Below, piece after piece: positions 5,543-11,350 of a stretch of DNA of 11,350 bases. Within the stretch, counting starts at the first letter, position 1. Each line of letters opens with the position of its first letter. The stretch is from the NCBI GenBank assembly GCA_003563255.1, contig PWSL01000526.1:1-11350 (forward strand), given 5' to 3'. The notes beneath the pieces are model-generated. The model saw only the letters and a program-made list of their open reading frames with translations, ran no database searches and was not told the origin of the DNA. The position numbers and the translations under genes were made by a program. This DNA comes from Desulfonatronospira sp. GTDB lineage: Bacteria; Desulfobacterota; Desulfovibrionia; Desulfovibrionales; Desulfonatronovibrionaceae.

Positions 5543-8500
5543 CTATTTCAGTTTACTGACAAAGAGGCATTCATCTTCCGGCTCGCTGATTTCCAGTTCC
5601 AGATCTGTTTTCTCGCCCTTGCGGGCAAGTTCAGCCAGAGTGGCAAACAACTCGTCCAGGTGTTTCATGCCTTCTGGAGTAACATCCTCCAGGGAAAACC
5701 TGAGACTGCCTCCACCGGGAACCTCCAGCTCGAATATCTCCAGCAGCTCTATGCTGGATTTTCCACCCTGGGAATATATCCGGCCAAGCTGTTTAAGCAG
5801 AGGCCATACCTTTTCCAGGTCCTTTTTCCCGGAGAGCCGAATCCCCTTTTCCTTTTTCTTCCAGCCGCGCTTGGAGATTGCTGCCGGGGTTATCAGGGAG
5901 TGGTCCGGCTTTACCGGCTCAAGTACTGCTACCCTGCCGTAAACCAGATCGGCCGGCTTCTCTGATTGCTCCGGAGAACCACTGTAGACCCCGAGTCTGC
6001 CGTTTTTTACCAGATTAGAGATGGCTTCAGAAACTTCATTTTCAGGGACTTCTCCGTAAGCCTCGTTCACTAAAGAGCGCACCTCGGACACAGTTGAGGC
6101 TTCCCTGTCATCCACAGCAGAAGTGATGATTTTTCTCACCTTTTCCCTGTCCACTGATTTTGGTCCCCAGCCAAGCTGCCGGGCGTGTTTAAAGCTTACC
6201 AGGGACCACCCCGGGCTGGACAGATCCAGGTTGAGAGGCAATGGACCTGTATCACGGCTGAAAAATTCTTCCGGCTCGTCACTGCTGCTGGACATGCGAA
6301 ACAGGCACCAGGCACCACGCTCCACACCCGCCCTGACAATGTTTTCAAAAAGTTCCATACGTTCCAGTATCGGCCATTCTCTTAGCTGCCTGAAAGAATC
6401 TCTGATTTCCTGCAGTTCCGGAGTTTGTTTCTGGTGGAAAAAAAAGCCGGCCAGAATCTGAAGAGTTTCCCGGGTTTCGGCGATATCTGCGGTGATCAGT
6501 TCTCCATCCTGGCGCAACAGTTTTGTAATTTCCCCGATTATTGCCGCACCACCCTCGCCGCCTCCAGTGCGAATCTCCTTATGAGCAAGCTGCCTGGATG
6601 CAGATGGATACCACAGAGAATCAAAGCACTGGGCCACAGTGGTTTCCAGGGCCTGAGCCCTGACTTTCAGACGTTTGTTGAAGTCCTGCTCCATGAGCAT
6701 GGCTGCAGTAATACCATAATCTTCAGGCCTGTCCTGCAACCTGCGCATGGCCACAACCGTCCTGGCCATGCCTGCTATGCGTGCAAAAGTCTCTGCGGCC
6801 CGGGTCTGTCTCCGGGCATCCTGCTTCTGGTTTTTGGTCAGCACTGTACTGGGCACAAGCACAAAGCACAGGTTCTGATTCATCCTGGCCTTACTGGGAC
6901 CAGCCTGAGTAATAAGCTCCTGAATATCCACTTCTTCAGCATCCAGGGCCACCAGGGCCAGGATGGGGCTGTCACCTTTGTCCGGTATATCTTCCGGATG
7001 GGTCACCTCATGCACTACGTAAAAAGGATCCGAGTGCTGCCTGACCACGTTGCGACCGGTAGTCCTGATCCTTTCCATGACCTGGTCTGAATTTAACTGC
7101 AAGCCGGATTCAATGGCCGTCAAAGCACGGTTTACTGAAGGTTCCAGGCTGGCGAAATATTTTCCCTGTTTCTTGCGCAGGTATTGGGCGCTCTTTTCAA
7201 TTTCTTCCAGGGCCATCTGGACCTGTGGGGGAGTCATGTCCGGATTGGACACATCAAAAAGAGCCTCCTGCTCTGTCAGCCCAAAGAGGTTGGACCCCAG
7301 GCCTTCGGAACGGCCCACCAGGCTGTGCAGAAAAATGCTGCGCCAGGCATATTCGTACATGGGAAAGCCCTGGGGATGCGGATTCTTTTCATCCGCAAGC
7401 CGGGCGTAACTTTTGCCCATGGAGAGATTGCCTGTGTCCGGCCCCCCGATGTCGGTATTCAGAACCTGGAGCAAATCGCTTCCACCGGTACGGCCCAGTA
7501 TTTCATTGACCATGTCCGGGCTGGTCAAATCAATGTGACAGGTATGGATCATGGGTATCTGCAGCCCCCTGGACCATATGCTGCGCATCACAAAGGCGAG
7601 CATGCGCAGTACTCCCCGTGTTCCCTGAAATGTTTCCAGAGTAGCCAGCTTGCCCTGGAGATAGCGGATGAAAGTGGGATGAAAAGGGTAATGAGCCGAC
7701 AGCACGGTCTCAAAATCAGACTGGGAAGCATGGGCGGGCAGGTGCGAGGAATGCCGGCGGTATACTTCCATATAGGAAGCTGCTGTATCCCAGGCTGCCC
7801 TGTCATCTATACTTTCAAACAGCCTCTTGGCTAAAATGCGGGAAATCTCTCCGCCCTGCACCGGGACTACAGTGGAGGCATCCCTGGAAATCACGCTTCT
7901 GATTCCCTGCTCTGCCTGCTGGGCCAGGGCCATGGCCTGGTCTTCATCCACCTCTTCGCCCTTTACCTCGGAAATCAGGCGGCTCAGTTTGCTGGATTGC
8001 CTGGCAAAAGCATCGGCACTGCCGGCAAGAGTAAGGACAATGGAAATATGCGAATGGTTCCGCGCATAACCGTGCAGCCCCATTAAAAAGGCTGCCAGCT
8101 GATCGGAACCGTCTGACCTGGCCGCCTGCAGCCTGGTGGCATACTGGGCCAGCTCGTCAAACATGATTAAAACCCTGCGCCCATGAAAAATTTTTTCAAA
8201 AAAAGAGCTCCCTGGCGAGGCAGGTGATTCAGCCTCTGTGCGCAGTTGGTTATACAGGCTTTCTCCTCCGATCCTGAATGCAATTTCTCCCCACAAGGTA
8301 TGGGGCACAAGCTCTGACCCTTTGGGATTGTACAAAGGAAGCTCATCACCGGCTATACCTATGACATCCACTGTGCCTGGTTCTGGCAGGACATCCTCTG
8401 CTACATAATCGGCTACCAGAGAGGCCAGTTCCTTGCCCTGCAAAGCCAGGTGAGCCAGGGCTATCAGGGTATGTGTTTTACCCCCGCCAAAAGCGGTCTC

Positions 8501-8755
8501 CAACCTCTGGATGGCAGGGTAAGTGTTTATACCAGCCAGCCTGCCCAGAGCCGAACCAAGAACCGTTACCAGCCCCTGGGTGGGATAAGTACCATGCTGA
8601 AAGAAAACCTGGGGGTCGGTATAGACAGTGCTGATTGCTTTGGGATCGTTATAGGCCCGTAGAACACTGCTCAGACCGGCGGTAAAAATCTCTGGGTTGA
8701 ACGTTCCTTCAATGATGTCTGAACGCGGCGTGCAGGTCTTAAGAATTGACTGCAT
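5543..8755 (-). CDS. DUF499-type AAA ATPase of a helicase-methylase-ATPase defence system
   Basis: A large ATPase (1070 residues from ATG 8755; 1081 from GTG 8788; numbering below uses the longer form). Walker A is RLETAFGGGKTHTL (95-108), Walker B is RVLIMFDELAQY (205-216, D211 E212), a sensor-1-like stretch is ISIVLTLAGS (248-257), and YPFHPTFIRYLQGK followed by FQGTRGVLRMLA (387-398) supplies the conserved arginines seen in DUF499 and PglY-like ATPases. A winged-helix-like segment lies in the C-terminal third (DREKVRKIITSAVDDREAS to NLVKNGRLGVYSG). DUF499 proteins occur with DUF1156 methylases and PLD-helicases in Hma-type antiviral loci; the ATPase probably senses or translocates on DNA, by analogy. 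I chose ATG 8755 because GAGG lies 7 nt upstream, and because the GTG 8788 start, though preceded by AAGGA, falls within repeat-derived sequence. All ATPase motifs are intact. It heads the operon with the DUF7680-like gene. Confidence 0.9.
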   Translation of the reverse strand: MQSILKTCTPRSDIIEGTFNPEIFTAGLSSVLRAYNDPKAISTVYTDPQVFFQHGTYPTQGLVTVLGSALGRLAGINTYPAIQRLETAFGGGKTHTLIALAHLALQGKELASLVADYVAEDVLPEPGTVDVIGIAGDELPLYNPKGSELVPHTLWGEIAFRIGGESLYNQLRTEAESPASPGSSFFEKIFHGRRVLIMFDELAQYATRLQAARSDGSDQLAAFLMGLHGYARNHSHISIVLTLAGSADAFARQSSKLSRLISEVKGEEVDEDQAMALAQQAEQGIRSVISRDASTVVPVQGGEISRILAKRLFESIDDRAAWDTAASYMEVYRRHSSHLPAHASQSDFETVLSAHYPFHPTFIRYLQGKLATLETFQGTRGVLRMLAFVMRSIWSRGLQIPMIHTCHIDLTSPDMVNEILGRTGGSDLLQVLNTDIGGPDTGNLSMGKSYARLADEKNPHPQGFPMYEYAWRSIFLHSLVGRSEGLGSNLFGLTEQEALFDVSNPDMTPPQVQMALEEIEKSAQYLRKKQGKYFASLEPSVNRALTAIESGLQLNSDQVMERIRTTGRNVVRQHSDPFYVVHEVTHPEDIPDKGDSPILALVALDAEEVDIQELITQAGPSKARMNQNLCFVLVPSTVLTKNQKQDARRQTRAAETFARIAGMARTVVAMRRLQDRPEDYGITAAMLMEQDFNKRLKVRAQALETTVAQCFDSLWYPSASRQLAHKEIRTGGGEGGAAIIGEITKLLRQDGELITADIAETRETLQILAGFFFHQKQTPELQEIRDSFRQLREWPILERMELFENIVRAGVERGAWCLFRMSSSSDEPEEFFSRDTGPLPLNLDLSSPGWSLVSFKHARQLGWGPKSVDREKVRKIITSAVDDREASTVSEVRSLVNEAYGEVPENEVSEAISNLVKNGRLGVYSGSPEQSEKPADLVYGRVAVLEPVKPDHSLITPAAISKRGWKKKEKGIRLSGKKDLEKVWPLLKQLGRIYSQGGKSSIELLEIFELEVPGGGSLRFSLEDVTPEGMKHLDELFATLAELARKGEKTDLELEISEPEDECLFVSKLK

Positions 8756-8777
8756 AATTGGACCTCTTAATGGACTG

Positions 8778-8818
8778 GTATCTGTCACCTGCTTTCCTTC
8801 AAGACGTCAAACAGATAC
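8778..8818. repeat. Solo remnant of a small palindromic element at the ATPase 5' end
   Basis: GTATCTGT (8778-8785) and ACAGATAC (8811-8818) are perfect inverted ends. The inside, TGTCACCTGCTTTCCTTCAA (8784-8803), matches the right end of the 9139-9285 element (TGTCCCCTGCTTTCCTTAAA) and then TAAACAGAT-like sequence. It looks like a deletion derivative or solo end of that family. It overlaps the alternative GTG start of the ATPase. Confidence 0.6.
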
Positions 8819-8863
8819 AAATTGGTTGATTGAGTCATTGTACTCTTACGATACTAGTGCCTG

Positions 8864-9005
8864 GTAACAGTTCAGCCCTTTTCTATGGAAAGCAGGGGAC
8901 AGACACCCCAGCCCTTGTTTTTTTGTTGATGAAAAAAACAGACTTAATAAAAAAATGACTGGGAGAGCCAGTCCCCGTGCCACCTGCAAATGGCTAAACT
9001 GTTAC
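8864..9005. mobile_element. 142-bp MITE-like element with GTAACAGTTYAGCC ends
   Basis: The ends GTAACAGTTCAGCC (8864-8877) and GGCTAAACTGTTAC (8992-9005) are inverted repeats with 13 of 14 matching. The flanks AGTGCCTG (8856-8863) and AGTGCTTG (9006-9013) look like an 8-bp target duplication with one change. The interior carries GGGGACAGACACC (8895-8907) and GAGCCAGTCCCC (8965-8976), the same palindromic core as the 4557-4700 element although the termini differ. It does not code for protein. Confidence 0.7.
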
Positions 9006-9138
9006 AGTGCTTGATTTTTTCCAAAAAAATTCAGTACTTAATGCCTTACTTCAGAATTAAAGTCAATATGTGTATTCAAAGCATCAGGAAAATCAAAAGT
9101 ATCTGTTAAGTACTTAATTTGTTTCTTGTTCGATAAGT

Positions 9139-9285
9139 ATCTGTTTAGCGCTTTGCATGTGGCATGGGGACTGGCTCTTCAGGGACCCACTTGTCCCGAA
9201 AAATAAGATATTTTATTCACAAAATGATGCTCAAGTGGGTCCCGGAGTTCCTGTCCCCTGCTTTCCTTAAAAGCGCTAAACAGAT
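9139..9285. mobile_element. 147-bp MITE-like element with ATCTGTTTAGCGCTTT ends
   Basis: ATCTGTTTAGCGCTTT (9139-9154) is exactly the reverse complement of 9270-9285. Inside are the shared core GGGGACTGGCTC (9166-9177) and CCTGTCCCC (9250-9258), and an inner 12-bp perfect palindrome GGGACCCACTTG (9182-9193) / CAAGTGGGTCCC (9232-9243). No clear target duplication was found, suggesting an old insertion or other rearrangement. It does not code for protein. Confidence 0.75.
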
Positions 9286-9315
9286 GTGACTGCAAAAAGT
9301 CATTTTTGCAGTCAC
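9286..9315. repeat. Perfect 13-bp-stem hairpin
   Basis: GTGACTGCAAAAA (9286-9298), loop GTCA, TTTTTGCAGTCAC (9303-9315). It directly abuts the 9139-9285 element. No adjacent U-tract beyond the stem favours a terminator in either direction, although the T5 within the arm could act weakly. Confidence 0.6.
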
Positions 9316-9340
9316 AGACGTCAGAGATCAGAGGTCCCCA

Positions 9341-9377
9341 GTGAAATCCCTTCGGGAACTCCAAGGAGTTATTTCAC
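9341..9377. repeat. GTGAAAT...ATTTCAC hairpin repeat, copy 1
   Basis: GTGAAAT (9341-9347) and ATTTCAC (9371-9377) enclose a second small hairpin CCCTTCGGG. Flanked by CCCC and GGGG. The same arms and flanks recur at 11043-11076, marking a dispersed hairpin family. Confidence 0.5.
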
Positions 9378-9493
9378 GGGGCAGGCAGTAAAATCAAAGA
9401 GTTATGTATATTGTTGATTTGTGAATTTTTCATTCCCCGACTTTTTGCAGGTGCATCTAAACAGATACTTCGATAAAAAGATAAGTGCGGGGA

Positions 9494-9535
9494 GAGCCAG
9501 TCCCCGGAGGTTAATAAATAAGTTTCGCTGTAGTG
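9494..9535. repeat. Solo end of the CACTACAGCGAAAC MITE family
   Basis: GAGCCAGTCCCCGGAGGT followed by ATAAGTTTCGCTGTAGTG matches the reverse complement of 4557-4598 at 40 of 42 positions. No opposite CACTACAGCG end was found within the 600 bases to the left, so this is a solo or truncated copy. It shows the family exists in at least two places in the region. Confidence 0.7.
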
Positions 9536-9571
9536 CTAGTACGATCCCAGGAAGAACAGGCTTACCACACT

Positions 9572-10807
9572 TTAACCGTTTTGTTCATCTCCTGTAAGTG
9601 ATTTAAGCCTGTCAATAACATACCTCTTATCTTTTGAGTCTATTTTCAAGGCCATTTGATATATTTCTCTGGCCTTTGCCATGTTATTATATTCAGCATG
9701 TGCATCCAAACAGTACAAATCGCCCCACCTGATATACACCCAGACGTTATCCGGAAATTCTTTAGTCAATGCTTTAAAGGCCTGTTCAGCTTCTGTAACC
9801 ATTCCAAGTTTAAAATATGATTCAGCTTCAGCTATCTTCATATTACTTATTAAATATTCACGCGAATCAGGAAAAAATGAACAAAATTCCCTGCAGTATT
9901 CGATTCTTCTATGAAAAAAAGACTGGTCTTCAAGGCCGGCGTTGTAAAGTTCCTGTTCAAGATCCTGGCACCAGTTAAACAGAGACTGCATGCCAGAAAA
10001 TACCTTTTCAGCATCCTCTAAGGTTTTCATTTCACTGGTAAATCTTTGTTTTAAGTGCTCCCAGACTTGCAACCATAACTTGCAACCTTCTACAACCCGG
10101 TCTTTTCCCTGCGCATTTACAAGTTCGTATCCCTGATTCATAAGATCACTTAACTGCTCAGAGCCAATCACGTCAGGAGCCAGTCGTTTCCATAAAACCA
10201 TACAGGCCATCCAGATAAAATCTAAATCAAAATGTCTGGCAGTAATGGTATATCTCTTTTTCCAGTGGTCAGCCAGTTCTTCTGCAGAATAAAAATTTTG
10301 AACATCTTTTTGAAACTGTCCTTCGTCAAAATCAACACCAAACCTTTTTAATCTATCTATGATTTCTTTGGTCTCAAGCCCCTCGACTTCTTCTGAGTGC
10401 CAGTGATATTCCCTGCTGGTTTCTGAAATTTCAGGACTCGCCTTGTCAATACAACATTTCTTGAATTTTTTGCCACTGCCACAAGGGCATGGAGAATTGC
10501 GACCGATTTTATTGGAGGTTACAGGCTTGGAAAGCATTTGTCCGTGCATTTTCGGGAACATCTGCTTATGTCTTGTGATCATCGGAATGAAGAATGAATC
10601 GTGAAACTCTTTGAATTGTTCTTCATCCATTTTTAAAAACGGCCGAATCTCTTCGAGATACTCAGCACGCTCGGTTTCCGGCAATAAAGCCAGATTCCAA
10701 CATAGCTGAGCCATCTCCAGCGCCTTGTTTATCTGTTCTGGTGTGCCGTCTGTCTCGTCGATAAGTGGCTGCGCATACGCTGCCATTGATTCCGCAATAG
10801 CTCCCAT
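9572..10807 (-). CDS. SEC-C zinc-motif protein with C-terminal TPR-like repeats
   Basis: A 411-residue soluble protein. IGRNSPCPCGSGKKFKKCC (101-119) is a canonical SEC-C motif whose cysteines (107, 109, 118, 119) bind zinc, as in the SecA C-terminal tail. The N-terminal 95 residues are helical and unassigned. The C-terminal part, AEAESYFKLGMVTEAEQAF then DNVWVYIRWGDLYCLDAHAEY and AREIYQMALKID (about 325-395), looks like two to three TPR units, suggesting protein-protein contacts. The start ATG 10807 is well supported by GAGGAG about 7 nt upstream. It is more AT-rich than the ATPase and is separated from it by about 780 bp of repeats, so it is probably an independent unit. Stand-alone SEC-C/TPR proteins have no settled function; a link to the defence genes is not shown. 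Confidence 0.88.
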   Translation of the reverse strand: MGAIAESMAAYAQPLIDETDGTPEQINKALEMAQLCWNLALLPETERAEYLEEIRPFLKMDEEQFKEFHDSFFIPMITRHKQMFPKMHGQMLSKPVTSNKIGRNSPCPCGSGKKFKKCCIDKASPEISETSREYHWHSEEVEGLETKEIIDRLKRFGVDFDEGQFQKDVQNFYSAEELADHWKKRYTITARHFDLDFIWMACMVLWKRLAPDVIGSEQLSDLMNQGYELVNAQGKDRVVEGCKLWLQVWEHLKQRFTSEMKTLEDAEKVFSGMQSLFNWCQDLEQELYNAGLEDQSFFHRRIEYCREFCSFFPDSREYLISNMKIAEAESYFKLGMVTEAEQAFKALTKEFPDNVWVYIRWGDLYCLDAHAEYNNMAKAREIYQMALKIDSKDKRYVIDRLKSLTGDEQNG

Positions 10808-11042
10808 TGAACTCTCCTCTTCTTTTAATGATTTTGCATCTGGAAAACTTGTTCTTTGCTTTGAGGTCCATGTCGATCCCGGTGTCTGCTTCCAGGATAC
10901 GCCCCCAGGAACCTTACAACCGTTTGATTTTGTATATGTTTAGACACCTACTCAGGCTGGAAACTCGGTATGGATTAAGAGAAAAGCATTTGATCCCGCC
11001 CGGAAGGCGGGCTAATGCAACCTGCGGCTTCCGGCTTGCCCT

Positions 11043-11076
11043 GTGAAATTCCGAAGGACAGCGCAGCTGATTTCAC
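11043..11076. repeat. GTGAAAT...ATTTCAC hairpin repeat, copy 2
   Basis: GTGAAAT (11043-11049) and ATTTCAC (11070-11076) with a 20-nt interior and a CGGGG tail, matching the arms and right flank of 9341-9377. Confidence 0.5.
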
Positions 11077-11246
11077 CGGGGCCGCTGATTGCTAATCCCG
11101 TCAATCTATGCCTGCCACGCGTCTTTGGCGTGGTTAATCCTCTCTAAACATTCTTGTTTTTTGTAACAGGCTTTCTACGGTTAAGTCACTAGGCTTTTTC
11201 CGCGACCCTGCACGGAAAAAGAGGCCCCTTCGGGGCAAAAGAGACG

Positions 11247-11333
11247 GCCCACGGAATACACGGAATCTCACGGAATATGCGTTGCTTCGCAACGCTTTAA
11301 AAACTTCCGTGTCCTTCCGTGTGTTCCGTGGGC
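11247..11333. repeat. Large fold-back repeat with CACGGAA tandem units
   Basis: GCCCACGGAATACACGGAA (11247-11265) pairs with TTCCGTGTGTTCCGTGGGC (11315-11333) at 18 of 19 positions. A further CACGGAA (11270-11276) pairs with TTCCGTG (11305-11311), and the apex holds GCGTTGC-TTC-GCAACGC (11279-11295). The arms are made of repeated CACGGAA units. No coding capacity; this looks like a dispersed palindromic element. Confidence 0.7.
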
Positions 11334-11350
11334 AAAAGCTCCTGGCTTTC

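Larger units (their letters stand above)
10808..11350. other. Non-coding region upstream of the SEC-C gene, rich in fold-backs
   Basis: No credible gene was found on either strand. It contains small hairpins: CCCGCC/GGCGGG (10995-11011), a GTGAAAT/ATTTCAC hairpin (11043-11076), CCACGC/GCGTGG near 11116-11134, GCCCC-TTC-GGGGC (11224-11236), and the large fold-back at 11247-11333. TTCTTGTTTTTTGTAACAGG (11151-11170) resembles the end block of the repeats at 663-803 and 4284-4735. The promoter of the SEC-C gene should lie in the 10808-10980 part but no convincing -35/-10 pair was identified. Confidence 0.6.

Noticed and set aside
6425..7090. Plus-strand open frame of 221 codons
   Set aside because: Antisense shadow of the ATPase; composition unlike a real protein and no recognisable family.
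8819..8863. Possible ATPase promoter with TACAAT (8843-8838, minus strand)
   Set aside because: No acceptable -35 at the right distance, so it cannot be supported by sequence alone.
10980..11140. tRNA or small RNA gene in the hairpin-rich right end
   Set aside because: No cloverleaf, no T-loop GTTCRA motif and no acceptor pairing; the hairpins look like dispersed repeats.
11213..11236. Minus-strand terminator at the GCCCC-TTC-GGGGC hairpin
   Set aside because: The stem is only 5 bp and the T-run is offset by CTC; it may serve a gene to the right, but the evidence is too weak for a call.

Overview
This window looks like a defence island from a Gram-negative environmental bacterium. The dense hairpin repeats with a GGGGACTGGCTC core, the 7-bp AT-rich intergenic repeats and the mixed GC content recall Desulfobacterota (deltaproteobacterial sulfate reducers), but no housekeeping or rRNA gene is present to fix the taxonomy, so this is only a weak inference. 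All real genes lie on the minus strand and are read from right to left.

Layout in transcription order. (1) 11350-10808: non-coding, rich in fold-back repeats. (2) 10807-9572: a SEC-C zinc-motif protein with C-terminal TPR-like helices. (3) 9571-8789: about 780 bp of nested small palindromic mobile elements. (4) 8755-5543: a very large DUF499-type AAA ATPase. (5) 5500-4889: a 203-residue DUF7680-like protein, 42 bp behind the ATPase, followed by a Rho-independent terminator. (6) 4888-4277: a non-coding insert holding a repeat element with a 144-bp MITE inside it. (7) 4276-1055: a DUF1156-type adenine-specific DNA methyltransferase with motif I, a zinc ribbon and DPPY. (8) 1054-470: non-coding, with an inverted copy of the same repeat, a possible 34-codon leader ORF and two tandem terminators. 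(9) 469-1: the N-terminal 156 residues of a phospholipase-D/helicase protein that runs off the left edge.

ATPase + methylase + PLD-helicase is the gene set of the Hma-type (helicase, methylase, ATPase) antiviral systems, related in logic to DISARM, BREX and Pgl. The methylase probably marks self DNA, while the ATPase and the PLD-helicase probably act on unmarked incoming DNA. The small DUF7680-like protein is an uncharacterised partner. The proposed system is therefore known in outline. What is unusual is its architecture: the locus is cut into at least three transcription units by terminators, the methylase is bracketed by inverted repeats, a small mobile element interrupts one of those repeats (with an intact empty site in the other), and the helicase is preceded by a leader-ORF/double-terminator arrangement that could be an attenuator.
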